From positions 2,046,001 through 2,110,000 of the forward strand of contig NZ_CP128170.1 in assembly GCF_030347395.1 (NCBI RefSeq): 64,000 bases of DNA. Reading direction: 5' to 3'. Below the pieces are notes generated by a model, which saw only the letters and a list, made by a program, of their open reading frames with translations, made no database searches and was not told the DNA's origin. Made by a program: the position numbers and the translations under genes. How positions within the stretch are numbered: the first letter of the stretch is position 1; each line of letters opens with the position of its first letter. Positions 16,759 through 25,202 of this stretch are shown here, piece by piece. Source of the DNA: Microbacterium sp. ET2 (lineage in GTDB: Bacteria; Actinomycetota; Actinomycetes; Actinomycetales; Microbacteriaceae).

Positions 16759-17553
16759 TCACCCCGCCACGTGGAGCATCACCGGCACGCGCGCCGCAGC
16801 GGGGGCCAGGCGGTAACCGAGACCTCGGACGGTCTCGATCCACAGCGGCGCTCGGGGGTCGTCGGCGAGCTTTCGGCGCAGGTTCATGATGTGCACTTCG
16901 ACGGCGTGGCGGTCGTGGGGCGTGATGTGGTGGCCGAGGAGCCCGTTCGATTCGCGGAGCATGAGCGCCAGCGAGGCTTTCGTGAAGACCTGGTCCTTCG
17001 CGCTCATGAGCGTGAGGAGGATGTCGAACTCGGAACGCGTGAGGTCGCATTCGGCGCCGTCGACCTCGACGCGTCGAGACGCGGCATGCAGGCGGAGCGA
17101 CCCGTGCTGCATCCACCCGGCGCCGTCGTCGAGGACCGAGGACTCCAGGCGCACCCGCGACCGACGCAGCAGCGCGTCGATCCGGGCTCGGAGTGCGTGA
17201 GGACCGTAGGGCTTCATCACATAGTCGTCAGCGCCGGCCCGAAACGCCTCCACCGCCGCCGACTCGGTCTCGTCGTCGCTCACCACGAGGATGTAGCCGT
17301 CCGAGAACGCCCGGATGCGCCGAATCGTCTCGAATCCATCGATGCCCGGGAGATCGAGGTCGACGACCATCAGGTCCGGCCGGTGCTTGCTCGCCCGCTC
17401 GACTCCCCGCAGCCCGTCGCGGGCGACGTGCACCGTGAAGCCCTGGCCCCGGAGCGCCCCCGCGAGCTTCTCGCTGTGGAGGGCATCGCGGTCGATCACG
17501 AGCGCGGTGCGCGCGAAGGGATCGGACAGGGGATGTGAGGCGATCGGTCGCAT
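16759..17553 (-). CDS. OmpR/PhoB-type response regulator (orphan)
   Basis: 264 residues from the ATG at 17553. The receiver domain (~15-130) has the phospho-acceptor Asp in MVVDLDLPGIDG and the conserved Lys in VMKPYGPH. The C-terminal winged helix (~150-255) has RSEFDILLTLMSAKDQVFTKASL and the recognition segment VEVHIMNLRRKL...ETVRGLGYRL. No histidine kinase gene adjoins it. It is divergent from pilB, and NCTCAG direct repeats occur in front of both pilB and pilA, so control of the pilus genes is a reasonable inference. Confidence 0.85.
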   Translation of the reverse strand: MRPIASHPLSDPFARTALVIDRDALHSEKLAGALRGQGFTVHVARDGLRGVERASKHRPDLMVVDLDLPGIDGFETIRRIRAFSDGYILVVSDDETESAAVEAFRAGADDYVMKPYGPHALRARIDALLRRSRVRLESSVLDDGAGWMQHGSLRLHAASRRVEVDGAECDLTRSEFDILLTLMSAKDQVFTKASLALMLRESNGLLGHHITPHDRHAVEVHIMNLRRKLADDPRAPLWIETVRGLGYRLAPAAARVPVMLHVAG

Positions 17554-17645
17554 GGGTTGGAGCTTTCTGCGGCGCGGTGGGGGGATGGAGAAACGCGTGG
17601 GTCGAAAAGCTTCGTTTATGAGTGTTTTCTCATCTTGCACGTATT

Positions 17646-17716
17646 CCTCAGAATTCACATAGCTCACACTCAGATTCAATTTCAGTTTTTCCTCAGCACG
17701 CGCAGGTCTTGCTCAG
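17646..17716. promoter_or_regulatory. NCTCAG direct repeats upstream of pilB
   Basis: CCTCAG (17646), ACTCAG (17668), CCTCAG (17691) and GCTCAG (17711) are spaced 22, 23 and 20 bp, about two helical turns, in an AT-rich stretch between the divergent response-regulator gene and pilB. OmpR-type regulators bind such direct repeats. The region 17554-17831 holds no other gene. Confidence 0.45.
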
Positions 17717-17831
17717 CGTTCGCGGTCGTCACGGTTCCTTCGTTGTAGGTCGCCGTAGCGTGGTCGTGGTCCACGCGGTCGCTCTTCCTGGAACGCCGGT
17801 CGGGACGAGTCCGTCGGGGGTGACACGGAAT

Positions 17832-19496
17832 ATGCGCGGAATCGCACAGACCCTCGTCCTCATGGGCGCGACACGCGCTGCTCAGCTGAGTGAGCTGCTC
17901 GCGGAGCACGGCGAGAGCGACGAGTTCATGCGCCAGCTGGTCGATCGGGGTCTGGTCACGCCCACGCAGCTCAGCGAGGCGATCGCGCGCCACACCGGTC
18001 ATCGCTTCGTCGACATCAACGCCGCTCAGCTCGACGCCGGCGTGGTCGGGATCATCCCCGGGAGCCTCTGCCGCAAGTACGAGGTGCTGCCCATCGACCG
18101 CCACGGCGACCGCATCGTCCTGGCGATGGTGAATCCCACCGACATCATCGCCCTCGACGACGTGGCGACGCTCACCGATCTCCAGGTCGAACCTGTCGTC
18201 GTCGCCTCGGATGCCCTGCAGTCGGCGTTCCAGCGGTACGTCCGCTCCGATGAGGAGCTCTCCGACCTCTCCGCCACCCTCGAAGAGAGTGCGTCGACGA
18301 CGCAGGTCGCGACCGAGAGCATCGACGAGCAGGACAGCGACGCCCCCATCGTCCGGTTCGTCAACCTGCTCATCACGCAGGCGATCGATGATCGCGCCAG
18401 CGACATCCACGTCGAGCCCGGCGAGACGCACCTCATGGTCCGCTACCGCATCGACGGGGTCCTCCACCAGATGCAGCGGGCCGATCGCAACATCCAGGAC
18501 GGCGTGATCTCGCGGCTGAAGATCATGGCCGCGATCGACATCGCCGAGCGTCGCCGTCCGCAGGACGGCCGGCTCTCGGTGTCGCACGACGGGCGCAAAG
18601 TCGATCTGCGCGTGGCCACGCTGCCGACCGTGTGGGGCGAGAAGATCGTCATGCGCATCCTCGACACGACGGCCGTCAGCCTCTCGCTCGGCGACCTGCG
18701 GATGGGTCCGGAGAACCTCGGTCGATTCCGGTCGGCGATCTCCCGTCCCCACGGCATGGTCCTGGTGACGGGGCCGACCGGGTCGGGCAAATCCACGACG
18801 CTGTACACGGCTCTGCGAGAGGTGTCGTCTCCGACCGTGAACGTCATCACGGTCGAAGACCCCGTCGAGTACCGGATGACCGGCATCAACCAGGTGCAGG
18901 TGAACACCAAGGCCGGCCTCACCTTCCAATCGGCGCTCCGCAGCATTCTGCGCGCCGACCCCGACGTCGTTCTGGTGGGTGAGATCCGCGACAGTGAGAC
19001 CGCCATCATCTCCATCGAGGCGGCCCTCACCGGTCATCTCGTGCTGTCCACTCTGCACACCAACGACGCTCCGGGCGCGGTGGCGCGCCTCACCGAGATC
19101 GGCGCCGAGCCATACCTGGTCGCCACCGCCCTGTCCGCCGTCGTCGCCCAGCGGCTGGCGCGTCGGCTCTGTGTCACCTGCCGGGAGCCCTATCGGGAGG
19201 ATCCGGTCGTGCTGCGGCGTCTGAACGTGCCGCACGACCCCGCCGACCCGCCTCTTCTCTACCGGGCCGCGGGATGTCCGGCGTGCTCGGGCACCGGCTA
19301 CCGCGGTCGCGTCGGGGTGCACGAGGTCATGGCGATGACGGACGAGCTCGAAACGCTCGTCGTGCGGACGGCGACGGGCACCGAGATGCGCGAACTCGCC
19401 CTGGAGCAGGGGATGACGACGCTGCGCGACGACGGCTGGGCCAAGGTGCTCGAGGGGCTCACCACGATCGAGGAGGTTCTGCGTGTCACAGTCTGA
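17832..19496 (+). CDS. pilB: Type IV pilus assembly ATPase PilB
   Basis: 554-residue hexameric extension ATPase that drives pilin polymerisation from the cytoplasm. The N-terminal MshEN-type domain (~1-135; FMRQLVDRGLVTPTQLSEAIARH) precedes the ATPase. ATPase motifs are Walker A GPTGSGKSTT, Asp box ITVEDPVEYRM, Walker B DPDVVLVGEIRDSETA and His box STLHTNDAPGA. Four Cys (CVTC ... CPAC) form the zinc site found in PilB but not PilT. The ATG at 17832 is chosen; a GTG at 17820 is also in frame. The gene starts a pilB-pilT-pilC operon. Confidence 0.93.
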   Translation: MRGIAQTLVLMGATRAAQLSELLAEHGESDEFMRQLVDRGLVTPTQLSEAIARHTGHRFVDINAAQLDAGVVGIIPGSLCRKYEVLPIDRHGDRIVLAMVNPTDIIALDDVATLTDLQVEPVVVASDALQSAFQRYVRSDEELSDLSATLEESASTTQVATESIDEQDSDAPIVRFVNLLITQAIDDRASDIHVEPGETHLMVRYRIDGVLHQMQRADRNIQDGVISRLKIMAAIDIAERRRPQDGRLSVSHDGRKVDLRVATLPTVWGEKIVMRILDTTAVSLSLGDLRMGPENLGRFRSAISRPHGMVLVTGPTGSGKSTTLYTALREVSSPTVNVITVEDPVEYRMTGINQVQVNTKAGLTFQSALRSILRADPDVVLVGEIRDSETAIISIEAALTGHLVLSTLHTNDAPGAVARLTEIGAEPYLVATALSAVVAQRLARRLCVTCREPYREDPVVLRRLNVPHDPADPPLLYRAAGCPACSGTGYRGRVGVHEVMAMTDELETLVVRTATGTEMRELALEQGMTTLRDDGWAKVLEGLTTIEEVLRVTV

Positions 19497-20682
19497 GATG
19501 AGGATGTCGGGCGTCGGCCTGGCGGCCGAGGGCGCAGCGCCGCTCCTCGACGGCATCCTCCGCGAGGCGGCCGCGGCGGGAGCGTCGGACATCCATTTCT
19601 CCGCCGACGCCCCGCCGCTGCAGCGCCTCGACGGCGACCTCGTCGGCGTGCCGGGGTACCCGGACGCCCTGCCGGCGGCGACGCTCCTCGACGAGCTGCT
19701 CTCGACCATGGGACCGTCGCATCGTGAGGACTACCGCGCCTCGGGGGAGGTGGACCTGTCGTACCACGTCGCCGGCGTCGGGCGCTTCCGTGTCAACGTC
19801 TTCCGCCAGCTCGGTCAGGTGGCAGCGGCTTTCCGGCTCATCGCGTCCCGCGCCTACACGCTCGATGAGCTGGGCGCCCCGCCGATCGCGCGCGAGCTCG
19901 CGCTCCGCCCGCGCGGTCTCGTCCTGGTCACCGGTCCCACCGGGTCGGGCAAGTCGACCACGCTCACGGCGATGATCGACATCATCAACACCCTCGAGCC
20001 GGCGCACGTGGTCACGGTCGAAGACCCGATCGAGTTCGTCCACACCAGCCGCCGCTCGCTGATCCATCAACGCGAGGTCGGTTCCGACACCCGCTCGTTC
20101 GCGGAGGCCCTCCGGCGCGTGCTGCGTCAAGACCCCGACGTGATCCTCATCGGCGAGCTCCGCGACCCCGAATCCATCTCGACGGCGCTCACCGCGGCCG
20201 AGACCGGGCACCTCGTGCTGTCGACCCTCCACACGCAGGGAGCGGCCAAGAGCATCAACCGCATCGTGGACGCCTTTCCCGCTCATCAGCAGAATCAGGT
20301 GCGCAGCCAGCTCGGCGACACCCTGCAGGGCGTCATCAGCCAGACGCTCCTGCCTCGTGCGCAGGGCGGCGGCCGCGTGATCGCGACCGAGGTGCTCGTC
20401 TCGACGCCGGCGGTGGCGAACCTCATCCGCGAGAACCAGATCTCGCAGCTCTACAACGCCATGCAGGCCGGAGAGGCCCACGGCATGCACACCCTCGACC
20501 AGTCGCTGAAGCACCTCGTCGCCGAGGGAGAGGTCGCGGCCTCGGTCGCGCGGCACTTCCTCACCGACGCCCACGCCCTCGACGACGTGCGCGTGCGCCC
20601 CCGCGATCTCGACGCCGAGGCGTGGCTGGCGGCCGCGGCTCCTCCGGCCGCCGCCGCGGCATCCGACGACTGGAGCATGTGA
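19483..20682 (+). CDS. pilT: Type IV pilus retraction ATPase PilT
   Basis: 399 residues. Powers pilus retraction. PilT-type features are AAAAGASDIHFSADAPPLQRLDG at the N-terminus, Walker A GPTGSGKST, VEDPIEFVH, Walker B DPDVILIGELRDPES, the AETGHLVLSTLHT box and the C-terminal AIRNLIRE-like segment VANLIRENQISQLY. It lacks the PilB zinc Cys pairs. The GTG at 19483 overlaps the pilB end by 14 bp and has GAGGAGG six bases before it, so translational coupling is likely. An Ala/Pro-rich tail follows the core. Confidence 0.93.
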   Translation: MSQSEMRMSGVGLAAEGAAPLLDGILREAAAAGASDIHFSADAPPLQRLDGDLVGVPGYPDALPAATLLDELLSTMGPSHREDYRASGEVDLSYHVAGVGRFRVNVFRQLGQVAAAFRLIASRAYTLDELGAPPIARELALRPRGLVLVTGPTGSGKSTTLTAMIDIINTLEPAHVVTVEDPIEFVHTSRRSLIHQREVGSDTRSFAEALRRVLRQDPDVILIGELRDPESISTALTAAETGHLVLSTLHTQGAAKSINRIVDAFPAHQQNQVRSQLGDTLQGVISQTLLPRAQGGGRVIATEVLVSTPAVANLIRENQISQLYNAMQAGEAHGMHTLDQSLKHLVAEGEVAASVARHFLTDAHALDDVRVRPRDLDAEAWLAAAAPPAAAAASDDWSM

Positions 20683-21911
20683 TGCCGCTCGAGGAATATC
20701 AGTGGCGTGCGGTCAGCGCAGCGGGGGCCGAGGCGAAGGGGACGATCGAAGCCGCGAGCGAGAGCGCCGTCGTGGCGAAGCTCCGTGCGCAGGGGCTTCT
20801 GCCCCTCAGCGTCGTTCCGATGTCGAAGGCCGGGCTCAACCGCGACATCTCGATCCCGGGCTTCGAGAAGCGGGTGGGCACCAAAGACCTCGCGGTCTTC
20901 GCCAAGCAGTTCGCCGGGCTCATCCACGCAGGTCTGCCGCTCGTGCGTGCGCTGGCGATCCTCGCCGACCAGACCGAGAACCGGAAGCTCGCCTCGGCCC
21001 TGGTGGCGGTGCAGGTGGACATCGAGTCCGGGCACTCCTTCTCGTCGGCTCTCTCGGCGCATCCGAAGGTCTTCCCCCCGCTGATGGTGAGTCTGGTGAG
21101 CGTGGGGGAGACCGGCGGATTCCTCGCCGACTCGCTCGACGCGATCGCCCGCGCGTATCGCGCCGACGTCGACCTGCAGCAGAAGATCAAGTCGGCCATG
21201 ACCTACCCGATCATCGTGCTGGTCATCGCGGTGATCGGCGTCATCGCCATGATCACGTTCGTCGTGCCCATCTTCGAGGGCATGTTCGCGAGCATGGGCG
21301 GCGAGCTCCCCCTCCCGACGCAGATCCTCGTGACGCTGTCCCGCAACATGGCGTGGATCCTGCCGCTCGTCGTCGTGCTCGTCGTCGGCGGCACGGTCTG
21401 GTACCAGCGGGTGAAGAACACCGATCGGTTCCGCGGCGCGGTCGACCCCTTCCTCCTGCGGATGCCCGTCTTCGGGCCGCTCGTGACGAAGATCGCCGTC
21501 GCCCGCTTCGCGCGGAACCTCTCGATGATGCTGAAGGCCGGCGTCCCGCTCATGCAGGCTCTCGACCTGGTCGGCCGTGCGGCGAACAACAAGGCCGTGG
21601 AAGACGCGCTGCACCAGGTGCGCGAGTCCGTCCGCCTCGGGCGGTCGTTCGCCGCGCCGCTGGCGAAGGCGAATGTGTTTCCGCCGCTCGTGGCGCAGAT
21701 GGTCTCGGTCGGCGAGGAGTCCGGCTCTCTTCCCGACATGCTCGAGAGCATCGCGGACTTCTACGAGACCGAGGTGAACGCCGCCTCCGAGCAGCTCACG
21801 AGTCTCATGGAGCCGATCATGATGACCGTCCTCGGCATCCTGATCGGCGGCATGGTCGTGGCGCTCTACATGCCGATGTTCACCATGTACGAGCAGCTCG
21901 GCCAGCAGTGA
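20682..21911 (+). CDS. pilC: Type IV pilus inner-membrane platform protein PilC
   Basis: 409 residues in the GspF/PilC family, with two tandem T2SSF domains each ending in membrane helices (YPIIVLVIAVIGVIAMITF, ILPLVVVLVVGGTVW and VLGILIGGMVVALYMPMF). Motifs include FAKQFAGLIHAGLPLVRAL and FARNLSMMLKAGVPLMQAL, one per repeat. The ATG shares its A with the pilT stop (TGATG), so the genes are coupled. It converges on the pilO end with a 9-bp gap. Confidence 0.93.
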   Translation: MPLEEYQWRAVSAAGAEAKGTIEAASESAVVAKLRAQGLLPLSVVPMSKAGLNRDISIPGFEKRVGTKDLAVFAKQFAGLIHAGLPLVRALAILADQTENRKLASALVAVQVDIESGHSFSSALSAHPKVFPPLMVSLVSVGETGGFLADSLDAIARAYRADVDLQQKIKSAMTYPIIVLVIAVIGVIAMITFVVPIFEGMFASMGGELPLPTQILVTLSRNMAWILPLVVVLVVGGTVWYQRVKNTDRFRGAVDPFLLRMPVFGPLVTKIAVARFARNLSMMLKAGVPLMQALDLVGRAANNKAVEDALHQVRESVRLGRSFAAPLAKANVFPPLVAQMVSVGEESGSLPDMLESIADFYETEVNAASEQLTSLMEPIMMTVLGILIGGMVVALYMPMFTMYEQLGQQ

Positions 21912-21920
21912 GCGGCGCAG

Positions 21921-22594
21921 TCAGGGGCGGTAGAACGACAGCAGCGCGGCCGTCAGGGTCACGCGGCCGTCGGTTGCGGTCGTCACCGTCGCCTGCGTGA
22001 CCGACACCAGGCGCGGCCCGGCACGAAGTGCGTCGACGATGCGGGTCACCGCCGGGACGTCCGCGGCCTCGATCACGACGGTCGCGGAGATCTGCTGCGG
22101 CGCGTCGGCGGTGGGGGCTGCCTCGGGCGGAGCAGCCCCGGGCTGTGCGTCGGTGCTCGGTGACGCCGACGGCGCCGGCGCGCCGTCGGGCGTCTCATCA
22201 GCGGGCGGTTCGGCAGGAGGAGCAGGCTGTTCACCCGCCGAGGTCGTGCGCTCGATGAACGGCTCGGGCGTGCCGGGGGTGAGCGAAGTGACGACGCCGC
22301 CATGGTCAGCCGCCGCCTCGACGGCGAGGAGCAGGATGTCGTCGAGGTGCGCCGCGGCGGGGATCTCGTCCCGGGCTCGCCGACCGCGGCTTCGAGGTCG
22401 GCCATCTCCCTCGACTGCGCCGTGAGGGTGTCGAGGAGGAGCTGCTGGTCGCGGTTCTGGCGGGCGACGTCGTCGGCCGATGCGGCCGTGGCGGTCGCTG
22501 CCGAGAACTGGGGCAGCGCGAAGACCAGGATCCCCACGGCCAGGATGCCGGCGACGCCGAGGGCGCCGATGAGATTCACGAGTTGCTTGTTCAC
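21921..22594 (-). pseudogene. pilO: PilO-like pilus alignment protein, frame-disrupted
   Basis: Starts at a GTG with a short basic segment and a single membrane helix (LIGALGVAGILAVGILVFALP), then a coiled coil (DDVARQNRDQQLLLDTLTAQS), the PilO layout. After AAVGEPG the frame changes. Another minus frame continues (DEIPAAAHLDDILLLAVE ... ISATVVIEAADVPAVTRIVDAL ... LLSFYRP) to a stop at 21921 with a Pro/Ala-rich linker and a ferredoxin-like end. One base is missing near 22370 beside CCCGGG, probably a sequencing error. It is last in the pilA-led operon; pilN ends 4 bp upstream of its start codon. Confidence 0.75.
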
Positions 22595-22598
22595 CGCG

Positions 22599-23252
22599 TC
22601 AGTCCTCCTCGTCGGGTGCGAACGCTCCGGTGTAGACCGTCTGATCCACGTCGACGCGCACCCGGTAGGTGAAGATGCCGTCCGCAGAGGTGAGCTCGGC
22701 GAGGTCGGCGTCGCGCATGCCGGGGGCGCTGCGCAACTCTCGTGTGGTTCCGACGAAGTCGATCGCCGCGGGGCTCACGAAGGTGACCGTTCCCGAGACA
22801 CCCGTCGCGTCCTCCGGTGCCACGTCCGCCGCGGGAACGGGCCCGGCGTCCAGGGCGTACCCGGTGATCGACACCCCGGGGGGCAGACGCTCGGCGACCA
22901 GATCGATGACCGGTCCCCACGCCAGGTCGCCGCCCATCGCCTGACCGCGGAGCTGCTGGAGGGCGCCCCGGGTGGACAGGGCTTGGCTGACCTCCGACAG
23001 TTCGGCGATGCCCCCGAGGATCTGCTGCGTACGGGTCTGCTCGAAGCCGAGTCGCAGGGAGGTGGCCACGTTGTACATGAAGGCGCCGGCGATGGTGACC
23101 GCGGCGACGGCGGCAGCGGCGACGGCGACGTACACCCAGCGTCGCGCCTGCCGGAGCATGTCGCGTCGGCGGACCTCGGAGGGCGGCAGCAGATCGACCC
23201 GGGGCAGCGCGCCGAGCGGAAGGATCGGCGCGCGTGAGGACAGCGCGCTCAT
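22599..23252 (-). CDS. pilN: Type IV pilus alignment protein PilN-like
   Basis: 217 residues. The N-terminal motif RVDLLPPSEVRRRDMLRQ is the cytoplasmic PilN segment that docks on PilM. One membrane helix follows (WVYVAVAAAAVAAVTIAGAFM), then a coiled-coil/ferredoxin-like periplasmic-side domain. The ATG overlaps the pilM stop (ATGA). In Gram-positive type IV pili, PilN/PilO link cytoplasmic PilM to the membrane machine. Confidence 0.85.
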   Translation of the reverse strand: MSALSSRAPILPLGALPRVDLLPPSEVRRRDMLRQARRWVYVAVAAAAVAAVTIAGAFMYNVATSLRLGFEQTRTQQILGGIAELSEVSQALSTRGALQQLRGQAMGGDLAWGPVIDLVAERLPPGVSITGYALDAGPVPAADVAPEDATGVSGTVTFVSPAAIDFVGTTRELRSAPGMRDADLAELTSADGIFTYRVRVDVDQTVYTGAFAPDEED

Positions 23253-24364
23253 CGGCTCGGTCCGAGGAGGAGGGCGACCGTGCCGGCCAGTCGCTGGGCG
23301 GAGGTGGGCGAGAGCGCGAGCGCGCGGCTCGGCGCGACGAGGTCGGTCGCGGTCACCGGCGTGACCGTCGTGCCGGTGACCCGGCCCACCGCCTCGAGGA
23401 GACGAGGGTGGTCGGCGTACGGGCCGGTGACCCACGTGCGGTCGATCGGCACCGCCTCCGGACGGTCGCGGTAGAACGTCACGGTCCCGCGCAGCCGGCC
23501 GACGAGATCGATGAGCGCCGCCTGCACCGCCGGGTGAAGCGTCGGTGGAGCAGAGGGAGGAGCGGATGCGGCGGGGTCCACCGCGCTCGCCGGCGAGCGA
23601 TCGCGCCGCAGGGCGAGCCGCGATACGGGTGCGGCCGCCCCGGCTGACGTCGCGACGGGCGCTGCCGCGCCGACCATCGCCAGCTCCTGGGGCGCTCGCT
23701 CGGCGGCATCCGCGTCCTCGTCCTCGTCCTCGGCCGGGGGGACGACGTCGATCGGCACCACCCGGACGAAGCGGGGGATCCCGCCGGTTGCGATGACGAT
23801 GTGCGTCGTGTGCTCGCCGATGCCGAGGAGGAGCCCGGTCTCACCCGGTGCGCTGAGGGTCGCCAGTGCCCGCGCGAGTCCGAATGCGGTGAGGTCGATC
23901 GAGGTCGCGCGCAGCTTCGCCTGCTCGAGCGCTCCGACGAGTTCCTCCATGTGCTCGGCGACCGCCGCGACGAGGAGACCGTGCACGCCGCGGTCGTCCT
24001 GCGCGGTGGGAACGAAGTCCAGCACCGCCTGATCGACCGGCACGGGGAGCCGGTCCTGCACCTCGAAGGGCAGAGCCTGCCGGATCTGCGCCGGATTCGT
24101 CAGCTGGGTGGAATGCTCCCGAACGAGGATGCGGCGGTTGCCGACACCGAGGACCACGTCGCGACGGGAGAGCTTCGCGTCGGCCCAGAGCCGCTGAAGC
24201 GCCACGGCGACGGCATCCCGGTCGAGGATCTCGGAATCCTTCGCCGCGCCCGGGGGGAGGGGCACTTCGCCCCCGGCGACGAGCGTCGGCGTACGACCGG
24301 TCGTCATCTCCACGGCACGCACGCTCGTCTCGGTGATCTCCACCGCCACCTGGGTCTTGGCCAT
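23249..24364 (-). CDS. pilM: Type IV pilus actin-like protein PilM
   Basis: 371 residues. Cytoplasmic actin/FtsA-like ATPase-fold protein (start AKTQVAVEITETSVRAVEMTTG; IRQALPFEVQDRLPVPVDQAVLDF; LLLGIGEHTTHIVIATGG). A ~60-residue Ala/Glu/Asp-rich insertion (~245-300) interrupts the fold. The ATG at 24364 sits at the conserved N-terminus, 10 bp after pilD. Confidence 0.88.
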   Translation of the reverse strand: MAKTQVAVEITETSVRAVEMTTGRTPTLVAGGEVPLPPGAAKDSEILDRDAVAVALQRLWADAKLSRRDVVLGVGNRRILVREHSTQLTNPAQIRQALPFEVQDRLPVPVDQAVLDFVPTAQDDRGVHGLLVAAVAEHMEELVGALEQAKLRATSIDLTAFGLARALATLSAPGETGLLLGIGEHTTHIVIATGGIPRFVRVVPIDVVPPAEDEDEDADAAERAPQELAMVGAAAPVATSAGAAAPVSRLALRRDRSPASAVDPAASAPPSAPPTLHPAVQAALIDLVGRLRGTVTFYRDRPEAVPIDRTWVTGPYADHPRLLEAVGRVTGTTVTPVTATDLVAPSRALALSPTSAQRLAGTVALLLGPSR

Positions 24365-24374
24365 CAGTTTCCTC

Positions 24375-25202
24375 TCAGAGCAGCACTGGATACAGGGCCA
24401 GATACGACCGCCCGAGCGCCTCACCCGCGACGACACCGATCCAGGCGCCGACGACGATCCACGGCCCGAACGGGATGGCGGTGCGTCGATGCGCGCGCCC
24501 GCGGGCGAGGAGGGCGACGCCGAAGACCCCGCCGAGGACGAAGGCGGCGAACCCTCCGACGAGGAGCGGACCCCAGCCGAGCCAGCCGAGCATCAGACCG
24601 ACGACGGCCGCGAGGCGGACGTCTCCGCCGCCCATGCCGTCCGGACGGATGACGCGGAGCAGGGCGTAGAACCCGGAGACCGCCGCGGCACCCGTGAGGG
24701 CGCGGATGAGTGGTGCGGCGTCGCCCGCGAGCAGGCTCGCGACCCCGAGGAGTGCAGCGCACACGGCGAGGGTCGTGCCGGTGATGACGTGCGGCAGTCT
24801 CCGGACGTCGAGATCGATCACGGTGAGGACGATGCCGGCGGCGGCGAACCAGAGGAAGGCCGCGAACACGGCCCACTGCCCGAGGCCCGTGCCGGCGCCG
24901 GGCTGCGCCGCCCACCAGGCAGCCACGCCGGCGAAGACGGCGCCGGTGACGGCTTCGACGATCGGGTAGCGCGCCGAGATGGGCGACCTGCATGACGCGC
25001 ACCGGCCCCGGAGGAGGAACCACGACGCGACCGGCGCGTTCTGCCACCATCGCACCGGCGCGGCGCACGAGGGGCAGCGGCTCTCGCGAAGGAGCGAGAC
25101 GCCCGCGGGCACACGGTAGGCGACGACGTTGAGGAACGACCCGACCGCGAGCCCGAGCAGGCCCGAGAACGCGACGACGAAGACGGTGAGGGGAGCGCTC
25201 AC
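24375..25202 (-). CDS. pilD: Prepilin peptidase / N-methyltransferase PilD
   Basis: 275 residues. Membrane aspartyl protease that cleaves prepilin leaders and methylates the new N-terminus. Two CxxC pairs (CPSC ... CASC) form the zinc-bound methyltransferase loop. The catalytic Asp residues lie in VIDLDVRRLPHVI and GMGGGDVRLAAVVG. There are about eight helices. The GTG at 25202 overlaps the upstream stop by 4 bp and is followed by the hydrophobic start SAPLTVFVVAFSGLLGLAVG. An internal frame extending far upstream on this strand is a shadow of the PilX-like gene. Confidence 0.92.
   Translation of the reverse strand: MSAPLTVFVVAFSGLLGLAVGSFLNVVAYRVPAGVSLLRESRCPSCAAPVRWWQNAPVASWFLLRGRCASCRSPISARYPIVEAVTGAVFAGVAAWWAAQPGAGTGLGQWAVFAAFLWFAAAGIVLTVIDLDVRRLPHVITGTTLAVCAALLGVASLLAGDAAPLIRALTGAAAVSGFYALLRVIRPDGMGGGDVRLAAVVGLMLGWLGWGPLLVGGFAAFVLGGVFGVALLARGRAHRRTAIPFGPWIVVGAWIGVVAGEALGRSYLALYPVLL

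Noticed and set aside
17682..19709. 675-residue minus-strand frame opposite pilB
   Set aside because: Antisense shadow of a well-supported gene with low-complexity acidic/basic composition.
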